DNA of 64,000 nucleotides from PFJX01 sp963713085. Its GTDB lineage: Bacteria; Pseudomonadota; Gammaproteobacteria; Burkholderiales; Thiobacillaceae. The number at the start of each line of letters is the position of its first letter. The stretch's first letter is position 1. Where the stretch lies: positions 33,253-97,252 of the forward strand of contig CAVQKQ010000025.1 of NCBI GenBank assembly GCA_963713085.1, written 5' to 3'. A program made the position numbers and the translations under genes. The notes beneath the pieces were generated by a model that saw only the letters and a list, made by a program, of their open reading frames with translations, ran no database searches and was not told where the DNA came from. Positions 25,874 to 34,721 of the stretch are shown here, one piece after another.

Positions 25874-26329
25874 ATGGTTCTCTCGCGAACTAGCCAATAT
25901 GCCGTGCAGGCGCTGATCTACATCGCCACCCAGCCCATGGGCGAGCCGGTGCTCAATCGTGATATCGCGGAACGGCTCAATGTGCCGGCCGCATACTTGG
26001 CCAAGATCCTTCAGAATCTCTGCAAGCACGGCGTGCTCGATTCGTTCAGGGGACGCCTGGGTGGATTCTGCCTGCGGGAGGGGATGCACCGCACCACGCT
26101 CATGCAGGTGCTGTTGCTGACGGAAGGACCTGATTTCACCAAGAGTTGCATTCTCGGCCTCAAGGATTGTTCCGATGCCACCGCCTGTCCCATGCACTTC
26201 AAATGGCTGCCGGTTAAGAAGAAGATCCTGGCCCTGTTGAACGAGATGAACCTGGAGGAATTGGCCAAGGCCGTGCTGACCGGAAAATACCGACTTGCCG
26301 ATTTGCCGGCCGCGGCCATGCCGGCCTGA
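25874..26329 (+). CDS. Rrf2-family transcriptional regulator with Cys triad
   Basis: 151 residues. The winged-helix opening MVLSRTSQYAVQALIYIATQ and the recognition region VPAAYLAKILQNLCKHGVLDSFRG are typical of Rrf2 proteins (NsrR, IscR, RsrR). Three clustered Cys (C-x6-C-x5-C within KSCILGLKDCSDATACPM) are the usual ligands of a redox- or NO-sensing Fe-S cluster. The ribosome site GAGGTGA precedes ATG 25874. It sits ahead of the SCO and cbb3 oxidase genes, so control of microaerobic respiration or autoregulation through the 14-bp repeat is plausible but inferred. Confidence 0.88.
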   Translation: MVLSRTSQYAVQALIYIATQPMGEPVLNRDIAERLNVPAAYLAKILQNLCKHGVLDSFRGRLGGFCLREGMHRTTLMQVLLLTEGPDFTKSCILGLKDCSDATACPMHFKWLPVKKKILALLNEMNLEELAKAVLTGKYRLADLPAAAMPA

Positions 26330-26335
26330 TCGTTC

Positions 26336-26929
26336 ATGTGGTATCGGCTGTTCCTCCTGTCGTTGCTTGCGGTGTTCGGCCTGGCCGCGTGCCATGCGGG
26401 CCCAAAGCCCGAGTACAGGGGAAGCGATATCACGGGGGCGGATTTCGGGCGCCATCTGGCACTCACCGACCATAACGGCCGCCCGGTCACCCTGGAAACC
26501 TTCAAGGGTAAATATCTGGTCTTGTTCTTCGGCTATACCCATTGCCCGGATGTCTGTCCCACCACCCTCTCGGATCTGGCCGCGGCCTTGAAACTCATGA
26601 AGAGCGAGGATGCCGCCAGGGTGCAGGTGCTGTTCGTTACGGTGGATCCGGAAAGGGATACCCCTGATATTCTCAGGGCCTATGTGCCGTACTTTCAGCC
26701 TTCGTTCCTGGGGCTGTACGGCACGCCCCAGCAAGTGGCCGAAGCGGCCAAGGAATTCAAGGTGGTTTACAGCAAGCATGTGGAGCCGGGCGCGACGGGC
26801 TATCTGGTGGACCATTCCGCTGGCAGCTACGTGCTCGACGACCGGGGACGGCTGCGGCTTTACCTGCCATTCGGGCAGGTTCCCGCCGACATCGCCCACG
26901 ATCTGACCACCTTGATGAGAGCGGGTTGA
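26336..26929 (+). CDS. SCO1/SenC family copper-binding lipoprotein
   Basis: 197 residues. The N-terminal signal ends in a lipobox (LAAC at about residues 17-20), so it is a membrane-anchored periplasmic protein. The thioredoxin-like domain has the copper motif CPDVCP (YTHCPDVCPTTL) and the distal His (DHSAGSYVLD). It delivers copper to or reduces the Cu site of haem-copper oxidases; here it lies 6 bases after the Rrf2 gene and upstream of ccoN, fitting assembly of the cbb3 CuB centre. Confidence 0.9.
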   Translation: MWYRLFLLSLLAVFGLAACHAGPKPEYRGSDITGADFGRHLALTDHNGRPVTLETFKGKYLVLFFGYTHCPDVCPTTLSDLAAALKLMKSEDAARVQVLFVTVDPERDTPDILRAYVPYFQPSFLGLYGTPQQVAEAAKEFKVVYSKHVEPGATGYLVDHSAGSYVLDDRGRLRLYLPFGQVPADIAHDLTTLMRAG

Positions 26930-26941
26930 GTGATGGGAATA

Positions 26942-26971
26942 TTGCGGCGAGGGGGGGTTGCACTCTATACT
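26942..26971 (+). promoter_or_regulatory. Candidate promoter for ccoNOQP
   Basis: TTGCGG (26942-26947) and TATACT (26966-26971) are 18 bases apart in the gap before ccoN. A GC-rich leader and the site TAGGAGAGG precede the ccoN ATG. No FNR/ANR box (TTGAT-N4-ATCAA) was seen, so oxygen control through FNR is not supported here. Confidence 0.4.
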
Positions 26972-27053
26972 CCGCCGTCTTTTTTTACCGGGCTTCGGCA
27001 CGAAACAGCGGCACCAGGTATCGGGTGCCGCCGGCAATCCTAGGAGAGGCGTT

Positions 27054-28502
<1,449 letters not shown>

Positions 28503-28522
28503 CCCTGGAGCGAGGATAGGAA

Positions 28523-29269
28523 ATGTTCAAGAATTTCAAGCACGAGACCATAGAAACCAACGCGGGCGTCCTGCTGGTCGCGACCATGATTGCCATCAGC
28601 GTGGGCGGCATGGTGGAGATCGCCCCGCTGTTCTTCATCAAGAACACCGTGGAGCAGGTGGATGGGGTGCGGCCCTATACCCCCTTGGAACAGCGTGGCC
28701 GAGACATCTACATCCGCGAGGGCTGTTTCCTGTGCCACTCCCAGATGATCCGTCCGTTCCGCGACGAGCAGTTGCGTTACGGCCATTATTCCCTGGCGGC
28801 CGAATCCAAGTACGACCACCCGTTCCAATGGGGTTCCAAACGTACCGGCCCCGACTTGGCCCGGGTCGGCGGCAAGTACTCCAACGAATGGCACGTCCAG
28901 CATCTTGTAAGCCCCCGGTCGGTGGTGCCCGAGTCGGTCATGCCCAACTATCCCTGGCTGTTGACCACCAAACTGGACATCTCCGACGTGGGCGACCGGA
29001 TGCGCGCCCTGCGCATGACCGGCGTGCCGTATTCCGCCAACCAGGAAGAGTACGAGCGCAACGTCAAGGAGTTCGGTCCTCAAGTGGCCGAAATGCTGCA
29101 TATCCCGGATGCCCAGAAGAATCTGGTGGCTCAGGCACAGGAAGGCAACTATGACGGTGATGGTTCCAGCGTGTCGGAAATGGACGCGCTGGTGGCTTAT
29201 CTCCAGGTGCTCGGCACCATGGTGGATTTCAGCAAGATCAAGCCGGAAGATCTGGTGAAGTACCGCTGA
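28523..29269 (+). CDS. ccoO: cbb3-type cytochrome c oxidase monohaem subunit II (CcoO)
   Basis: 248 residues. One N-terminal membrane anchor (about 16-38) holds a periplasmic cytochrome c domain with the haem site EGCFLCHSQMIRPF. It passes electrons from CcoP to the CcoN haem b. A short spacer with a ribosome site (GAGGATAGG) follows ccoN, and the stop overlaps ccoQ by one base. Confidence 0.97.
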   Translation: MFKNFKHETIETNAGVLLVATMIAISVGGMVEIAPLFFIKNTVEQVDGVRPYTPLEQRGRDIYIREGCFLCHSQMIRPFRDEQLRYGHYSLAAESKYDHPFQWGSKRTGPDLARVGGKYSNEWHVQHLVSPRSVVPESVMPNYPWLLTTKLDISDVGDRMRALRMTGVPYSANQEEYERNVKEFGPQVAEMLHIPDAQKNLVAQAQEGNYDGDGSSVSEMDALVAYLQVLGTMVDFSKIKPEDLVKYR

Positions 29270-29451
29270 TGGAGTGGTTCGCCAACCCGGAAAACGCCAA
29301 GCCTCTCGGCCTGCTCATCTTCTTCGTGACCTTTTGCCTGATCGTCTACTGGGCATATGGCAGCAGGAAGCGGAGCGAGCGCCTGGAGCAGCACAAAAAC
29401 ATTCCATTTCTTGATGACGAAGACGAAATGAAAGACAAGTCCAATGGCTGA
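29269..29451 (+). CDS. ccoQ: cbb3-type oxidase small subunit (CcoQ)
   Basis: 60 residues: one transmembrane helix (about 12-29, LGLLIFFVTFCLIVYWAYG) and a charged tail ending KDKSNG, the usual CcoQ build. It starts in a TGATG overlap with ccoO and overlaps ccoP by 8 bases. It is thought to stabilise the oxidase complex. Confidence 0.9.
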   Translation: MEWFANPENAKPLGLLIFFVTFCLIVYWAYGSRKRSERLEQHKNIPFLDDEDEMKDKSNG

Positions 29452-30358
29452 CAACGCACACACCCAGGTTCAAACCACTGGCCACGTGTGGGATGGCGAC
29501 CTTCAGGAGTACAACAACCCGCTCCCGGTCTGGTGGATCTATGGCCTGTACGTGACCATGGCGTTCGCCTTGGTCTATTGGGTGATCTACCCTTCCTGGC
29601 CCGTCGGCAAGAATTTCCTGCCCGGCTTCGACAAGGTCACCTTTACCAACGCGGAAGGCCAGCAGGAATCCTGGCACTGGAATACCCGGGCCAAGCTGCT
29701 GAAGGAAACCCAGGATGCCGCCATTGCCCAGAAACCGTACTACGACAAAATGGCCAGCTTCTCCTTCGAGCAGATCGCCAAGGATCCGGAACTCAGCAGC
29801 TTCGTGTTTTCCGCGGGCAAGCAGCTGTTCGCCGACAACTGCCTCGCCTGCCACCAGTCCGGCGGCCAGGGCAAGATTGGCCTGGCGGCGAACCTGACCG
29901 ACGACGACTGGATCTACGGCGGCACCTTCGAAAAGATCAACGAGACCATCACCAAAGGCCGCCACGGCTACATGCCGCCGTTCGGCGAAGCGCTGGCGGC
30001 GGATCAGATCGACGATCTGGCCAACTACGTGGCCACACTCTCCGGATTGAAGGCGGACCCGACCAAGGCGGCCAAGGGCGATAAGATGTTCCACGGCCAG
30101 ATCGGCGCCTGCTATTACTGCCACAACAACGATGGCAAGGGGCGCCAGGACATCGGTTCCGCCAACCTGACCGACAAGATCTGGCTCTGGGCCGACGTGC
30201 CGGGCGCCAGCGACGATGCGGGCAAGGTCGCCGCCATCGGGCGCGTCATCAGCAGCGGCGTGAACAAGGGCGTGATGCCGACCTGGGAAGGACGCATGAG
30301 CAAGGAACAGATCAAGGTATTGACTGTCTACGTCCATGAACTCGGTGGTGGCAAGTAA
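29444..30358 (+). CDS. ccoP: cbb3-type cytochrome c oxidase diheme subunit III (CcoP)
   Basis: 304 residues. An N-terminal double-span region (starting with VWDGDLQEYNNPLPVWWIYGLY) precedes two cytochrome c domains with haem sites CLACHQS and CYYCHNN. Axial Met candidates are in GYMPPFG and GVMPTWEG. It accepts electrons from soluble cytochrome c (perhaps the c4 at 18.9 kb) and passes them to CcoO. A strong terminator follows, ending this operon. Confidence 0.96.
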   Translation: MADNAHTQVQTTGHVWDGDLQEYNNPLPVWWIYGLYVTMAFALVYWVIYPSWPVGKNFLPGFDKVTFTNAEGQQESWHWNTRAKLLKETQDAAIAQKPYYDKMASFSFEQIAKDPELSSFVFSAGKQLFADNCLACHQSGGQGKIGLAANLTDDDWIYGGTFEKINETITKGRHGYMPPFGEALAADQIDDLANYVATLSGLKADPTKAAKGDKMFHGQIGACYYCHNNDGKGRQDIGSANLTDKIWLWADVPGASDDAGKVAAIGRVISSGVNKGVMPTWEGRMSKEQIKVLTVYVHELGGGK

Positions 30359-30380
30359 GCCTCGCCGGCCAGAATGACCG

Positions 30381-30412
30381 GAAAAACCCCGGCCTGCCGG
30401 GGTTTTTCTTTT
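30381..30412 (+). terminator. Rho-independent terminator after ccoP
   Basis: A 12-bp perfect stem (GAAAAACCCCGG, complement at 30397-30408) with the loop CCTG, followed by TT. The A/T-rich base of the stem makes a U-run on the transcript. It separates ccoNOQP from ccoG. Confidence 0.85.
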
Positions 30413-30446
30413 GACCTTCAGTATTTAGTTATATCCAGGAAGCCCA

Positions 30447-31877
30447 GTGGAAAATGTCCAGACCGGCGCGCAAGCCGGCAAAGAGCTTTACTTCAAGCGG
30501 ATCCCCGTCGTCCCGCGCTCAATCAAGGGTCCGTTCCGCCGTTTCAAAACGGCCGTGCTGTGGTTGGGATTCGCCATCTATTTTCTTCTGCCCTGGCTGC
30601 CGTGGAGCCGCGCCGACGCGCCGGCTCAGGCGGTATTGTTCGATATCCCCGGCCGGCGTTATCTGCTCTTCAACCTGGTGGTCTATCCCCAGGACGTGTT
30701 CTGGCTGTCCATGCTGTTGTTCATTGCCGCGGTATTTCTGTTCTTCATCACCGCCCTGGTGGGGCGGGCGTTCTGCGGCTATTTCTGTTTCCAGACGCTA
30801 TGGACCGATGCGTTCATCTGGCTGGAGCATGTGATCCAGGGTGAGCGTCCCAACCGCCTCAGGCTGATACGGGCCCCCTGGAGCAATCCGGAAAAGCTCC
30901 TCAAGGTGGGCGGGACCAGGCTGGCATGGTGGCTGTTGGCCTTTTGGACGGCGCTGAGCTTCGTCCTCTATTTCGGTTATGCCCCGACCCTGCTGGGTGA
31001 ATTCTTCACCGGCCATGCCCCGCCGGCGGCCTATATCACGGCCCTGTCCCTGACCGTTTCCACCTACCTGGCGGCGGGTGTGCTGCGGGAGCATGTCTGT
31101 ACCTTCATCTGTCCCTATGGCCGATTCCAGAGCGCCATGTACGACGCGGAAACCATGACGGTGCACTATGACGCGCGCCGCGGTGAAGGCGCAGCCGGTC
31201 GCGCCCTGGCCCGCGCCGGCCTGCGTACCCGGGAGGAACGATCGACAAAGGGACATGGAGATTGCGTGGATTGCGGGCTCTGCGTCCAGGTTTGTCCGGT
31301 GGGGATCGATATCCGCAACGGCCTGCAATTCAAATGCATCTCCTGCGGCCTCTGCGTGGACGCCTGCAACAGCATCATGGATAGGATGGGCTGGGCCCAT
31401 GGCCTGGTGCGCTATGACTCGGAAACCAATCTGGCCAAGCCCGTCCCCGCGCCGGCCCGGCCCCATTGGAAAAGCCTCAAGGTCATCGGTTACGGTATCG
31501 CCTTGGTGCTCATGACGGCCTATCTGGCTTACGACGTGGGGCATCGCCAAAGCTTCGAGCACAGCATCCAGCAGGTGCGCCAACCTCTGTTCGTGGTGCT
31601 CTCCGACGGGAGCATCCGGAATCGCTACCAGATCCGGCTGACCAATATTTCCGGTGCAGCGGAGGACTACAGCATCCTGGCCCGCGGCCTCCCCGACGGG
31701 GCGCTGGACCTGGGGAATTTCCGGACCGTGCATGTCCGCAATGGCAAGAGCGTGATCGTGCAGGCCAGTGTCAAGCTCTCGCCCGAGCAGGTGGGGGCGG
31801 TTTCCGAATTCGAATTCGTGATTCGGAATGGCAAGGGCGAGGAAACCGTGGACAAGGCTCGTTTTTTCAATCATTAG
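30447..31877 (+). CDS. ccoG: cbb3 oxidase accessory protein CcoG (FixG/RdxA)
   Basis: 476 residues starting at GTG 30447 (ribosome site CAGGAAGC). About five transmembrane helices; NosR/NapH-like CGYFCFQTLW and FICPYGRFQ motifs lie between helices, then two ferredoxin motifs, CVDCGLCVQVCP and CISCGLCVDACN, for [4Fe-4S] clusters. A C-terminal periplasmic Ig-like domain follows (from about residue 370). The protein reduces Cu(II) to Cu(I) for maturing the cbb3 oxidase. It is followed after 10 bases by a FixH-like gene, the usual ccoGH order. Confidence 0.93.
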   Translation: MENVQTGAQAGKELYFKRIPVVPRSIKGPFRRFKTAVLWLGFAIYFLLPWLPWSRADAPAQAVLFDIPGRRYLLFNLVVYPQDVFWLSMLLFIAAVFLFFITALVGRAFCGYFCFQTLWTDAFIWLEHVIQGERPNRLRLIRAPWSNPEKLLKVGGTRLAWWLLAFWTALSFVLYFGYAPTLLGEFFTGHAPPAAYITALSLTVSTYLAAGVLREHVCTFICPYGRFQSAMYDAETMTVHYDARRGEGAAGRALARAGLRTREERSTKGHGDCVDCGLCVQVCPVGIDIRNGLQFKCISCGLCVDACNSIMDRMGWAHGLVRYDSETNLAKPVPAPARPHWKSLKVIGYGIALVLMTAYLAYDVGHRQSFEHSIQQVRQPLFVVLSDGSIRNRYQIRLTNISGAAEDYSILARGLPDGALDLGNFRTVHVRNGKSVIVQASVKLSPEQVGAVSEFEFVIRNGKGEETVDKARFFNH

Positions 31878-31887
31878 GCGGATTACC

Positions 31888-32661
31888 ATGAATCTCTTTA
31901 CCACCATCTTCGGCGGCATGTTCTTGACAGCCATGCTCTACGGGGCGGGCCGTGCCGCGCGGTTGTCGAATTTTTGGGCCGCGGTCCTGGCTACCGCCAT
32001 CCCCAGCTTCGCCTATCTGGTCTATGCGGTGTTCAACTGGCCGGGCGTGGATGTTGTGACCATCAACGTGATCGCCTACCCGACCGTGGCCGTATTGCTG
32101 TTTCAGCTTTACGGGGAAAAGGGCCGCAAATTCTCCGGGGTCCATTGGGCGCCGAAGCTCATGATCGGCTTCTTTCTGATCCTGACCGTGGTATTGGGCA
32201 GTTTCGTCTATGTTGCCGATCATGGCTTGCCACCGAAACTGGCCAGCCTGTTGCTGCCTGGCGCCCAGGGCAAGAATGTCCATACCGGTTTTGCCGGTGT
32301 GGTTCCGCACGGGGAGGATGCCGCCAACGGCATCAGCCAGCAATTGCGGCTGAGCGACAAACTCGGCAAGCTGGGCTGGCAGGTGGAGGTGGTCGGCCTG
32401 GACGGGCTTCGCCCCGGCCGCGCAGGGGGGGTCAGCATTTCCCTTCGCGACCGGCACGGCCTGTTTTTGCCGGATGCCCAGGTTCAACTCGAATTGAAGC
32501 GTCCGGGCCAGAAACCATTCCAGACTCTGCCGCTGACATGGAATGGGACGGATGCCTATCGCGCGCAGGTCAATCTCCCCGCCAGCGGCGCCTGGCTGGC
32601 CTCCCTGGTGTTCGAGCTGCGCGGCGAGCGCATCGTTCTCGAACATAGCATCGGTGGGTGA
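31888..32661 (+). CDS. FixH/CcoH-like protein with extra N-terminal membrane domain
   Basis: 257 residues. About four transmembrane helices are seen (residues 4-20, 28-48, 53-73 and 90-108), followed by a periplasmic FixH/YtkA-like region (QQLRLSDKLGKLGWQ ... FELRGERIVLEHSIGG). Typical FixH proteins have a single helix and are about 170 residues, so the first about 85 residues look like an added membrane domain. Placement right after ccoG supports a role in cbb3 oxidase assembly. It could instead be a hypothetical membrane protein unrelated to FixH; the C-terminal similarity is weak. Confidence 0.65.
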   Translation: MNLFTTIFGGMFLTAMLYGAGRAARLSNFWAAVLATAIPSFAYLVYAVFNWPGVDVVTINVIAYPTVAVLLFQLYGEKGRKFSGVHWAPKLMIGFFLILTVVLGSFVYVADHGLPPKLASLLLPGAQGKNVHTGFAGVVPHGEDAANGISQQLRLSDKLGKLGWQVEVVGLDGLRPGRAGGVSISLRDRHGLFLPDAQVQLELKRPGQKPFQTLPLTWNGTDAYRAQVNLPASGAWLASLVFELRGERIVLEHSIGG

Positions 32662-32693
32662 TGGGACGCCCTGTCCCTGGTGAAAGGTGCTAG

Positions 32694-32721
32694 CTGACGA
32701 AGCATTTAATTGTTATATAAT
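32694..32721 (+). promoter_or_regulatory. Promoter of the rimP-nusA-infB operon
   Basis: CTGACG (32694-32699) and a perfect TATAAT (32716-32721) are 16 bases apart in an AT-rich stretch. Transcription would start near 32728 and immediately enter the hairpin at 32735. No other promoter-like pair was seen before rimP. Confidence 0.6.
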
Positions 32722-32734
32722 CTTCAGGTTTTCG

Positions 32735-32760
32735 ATGGGCTTCGCGCCCATTTTTTATTT
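32735..32760 (+). terminator. Terminator-like hairpin in the rimP-nusA leader
   Basis: ATGGGC and GCCCAT pair round the loop TTCGC, followed by TTTTTTATTT. It lies between the apparent promoter (32694-32721) and rimP (32769). Readthrough would therefore be needed to express rimP-nusA-infB. NusA itself promotes pausing and termination at such hairpins, so this may be an autoregulatory attenuator; alternatively it ends the ccoGH transcript. Confidence 0.65.
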
Positions 32761-32768
32761 GTGTGGCC

Positions 32769-33224
32769 ATGGACTTAGTTGCGCTGATCGAACCGACCCT
32801 TGCAGGCATGGGATATGAGATGGTCACCCTGGAGAGGGTGGGGCGGGGTCTGTTGCGTCTCTATATCGACAAGCCGGAAGGGATCAAACTAGAAGATTGC
32901 GTCCGGGTGAGCAATCAGCTGACCCGGTTGTTCATGGTGGAGAACGTGGACTATGACCGCCTGGAGGTGTCTTCCCCAGGTCTGGATCGGCCACTGGTCA
33001 AGGAAGCGGATTTCGTCCGTTTCGCCGGCGAGCACGCCCAGGTTCGTTTGCATGCCTCTCTGGATGGGCGCAAACGTTTCACCGGGGTCTTGCGGGGCGT
33101 GACGGATGGTGTATTGCAACTGGAGATGGATGGCGCCATGGTGGCGATCCCCCTCGTCGAGGTGGATTCGGCCCGGTTGGCGCCGAAGTTGGAAAGCCGG
33201 CCCAAGCCGGCGCGGAGGAAGTGA
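32769..33224 (+). CDS. rimP: Ribosome maturation factor RimP
   Basis: 151 residues. The signature is DYDRLEVSSPGLDRPL. It helps assemble the 30S subunit. ATG 32769 is preferred; GTG 32763 would add two residues. No clear ribosome site is visible, consistent with a leaderless-like or terminator-adjacent start. Its stop overlaps the nusA start (TGATG), and the order rimP-nusA-infB is the conserved one. Confidence 0.93.
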   Translation: MDLVALIEPTLAGMGYEMVTLERVGRGLLRLYIDKPEGIKLEDCVRVSNQLTRLFMVENVDYDRLEVSSPGLDRPLVKEADFVRFAGEHAQVRLHASLDGRKRFTGVLRGVTDGVLQLEMDGAMVAIPLVEVDSARLAPKLESRPKPARRK

Positions 33225-34705
33225 TGAGTCGGGAAATACTGATGCTGGCGGATGCCTTGGCGCGTGAGAAGAACGTGGAGCCCGAGGTGGTGTTCGGTGC
33301 GCTGGAGGCGGCCTTGGCCCATGCCACCAAGAAACGCTATTCCGACGACGTGGAGATCCGCGTGGAGATCGATCGCCACACCGGCGAATACCGGGCTTGG
33401 CGCCGTTGGGAAGTGCTCCCGGACGAAGCCGGTCTCGAGCATCCCGATCGTCAGTACCTCCAGTTCGAGGCCCAGGAGATCGACCCCGACATCCAGGTGG
33501 GCCAATTCATCGAGGAGTCGGTGGAGGCCGTGGATTTCGGCCGCATCGGCGCCCAGGCTGCAAAACAGGTCATCCTCCAGCGCATCCGGGATGCTGAGCG
33601 CGAACAGATCCTGAACGACTTTCTGGCCCGGAACGAATCCCTGGTCTCCGGCACCATCAAGCGCATGGAGCGGGGCAGCGCGGTAGTGGAGTCCGGCCGT
33701 ATCGAGGGGCGCCTGGAAAAGGACCAGATGATCCCGAAGGAAAACCTGCGCATCGGCGACCGGATACGCGCCTATCTGGCCCGCGCCGAAAGGGGGGGGC
33801 GCGGTCCCCAACTGGTGCTTTCCCGCACCGCGCCGGAATTCATCATGGAACTGTTCCGCCTGGAGGTGCCGGAGGTGGAGGAAGGGATCGTCGAGATCAA
33901 GGCGGCGGCCCGGGATCCCGGCATTCGCGCCAAGATCGCGGTGAAGTCAAACGACCCCCGGGTCGATCCCCAGGGGACCTGCATCGGCGTGCGCGGCACC
34001 CGGGTGACCGCGGTCACCAACGAGCTCAACGGCGAGCGGGTGGATATCATCCTGTGGGCGCCCGATCCGGCCCAGTTGGTCATCAATGCCCTGTCTCCGG
34101 CGGAGGTGAGCAGCATCGTGGTGGACGAGGAGAAGCACGCCATGGATGTGGTGGTGGAGCCGGAGCAGGTGGAGATCGCCATCGGCCGCTATGGCCAGAA
34201 CGTGCGCCTGGCCTCGGAGCTGACCGGCTGGGCCATCAATATCCTGTCGGTGGAAGAGGCCGAGCAAAAGCATGAGCAGGAATCGGCCGGTCTGGTCGAG
34301 ATGTTTATGTCCAAGCTGGATGTGGACGAGGACGTGGCCCAGGTGCTGGTGGAAGAAGGTTTCACCAGCCTGGAAGAAGTGGCCTACGTGCCCTTGGCGG
34401 AAATGCTGGAAATCGAGGCCTTCGACGAGGATTCCGTCAACGAACTGCGTTCCCGCGCCCGGGATGCCCTGCTGACCGACGCCATCGTGCGCGAGGAGGC
34501 GGTGGAGAGCGCCGCGGCGGACCTGATGAGCGTAGCGGGCATGGACGAAGACACCGCGGCGCTGCTGACCTCGAAGGGCGTGGGCAATGCCGATGACCTG
34601 GCCGATCTGGCCGTGGATGAGCTGGTCGAGCTCACCGGCATGGACGAAGAACGCGCGAAGGCGCTGATCATGACTGCGCGCGCGCCGATGCTGGCGGGCG
34701 CCTGA
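33224..34705 (+). CDS. nusA: Transcription elongation/termination factor NusA
   Basis: 493 residues. The N-terminal RNA-polymerase-binding domain is followed by an S1 domain (NESLVSGTIKRMERGSAVVESG), two KH domains (with DPRVDPQGTCIGVRGTRV and IGRYGQNVRLASELTGW) and two C-terminal acidic repeats with helix-hairpin-helix character (LAEMLEIEAFDEDSVNELRS and LVELTGMDEERAKALI). ATG 33224 follows GGAGGAAGTG. It modulates pausing, antitermination and possibly its own operon through the leader hairpin. Full length and unbroken. Confidence 0.96.
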   Translation: MSREILMLADALAREKNVEPEVVFGALEAALAHATKKRYSDDVEIRVEIDRHTGEYRAWRRWEVLPDEAGLEHPDRQYLQFEAQEIDPDIQVGQFIEESVEAVDFGRIGAQAAKQVILQRIRDAEREQILNDFLARNESLVSGTIKRMERGSAVVESGRIEGRLEKDQMIPKENLRIGDRIRAYLARAERGGRGPQLVLSRTAPEFIMELFRLEVPEVEEGIVEIKAAARDPGIRAKIAVKSNDPRVDPQGTCIGVRGTRVTAVTNELNGERVDIILWAPDPAQLVINALSPAEVSSIVVDEEKHAMDVVVEPEQVEIAIGRYGQNVRLASELTGWAINILSVEEAEQKHEQESAGLVEMFMSKLDVDEDVAQVLVEEGFTSLEEVAYVPLAEMLEIEAFDEDSVNELRSRARDALLTDAIVREEAVESAAADLMSVAGMDEDTAALLTSKGVGNADDLADLAVDELVELTGMDEERAKALIMTARAPMLAGA

Positions 34706-34721
34706 AGGGGGTAGTCGTTGT

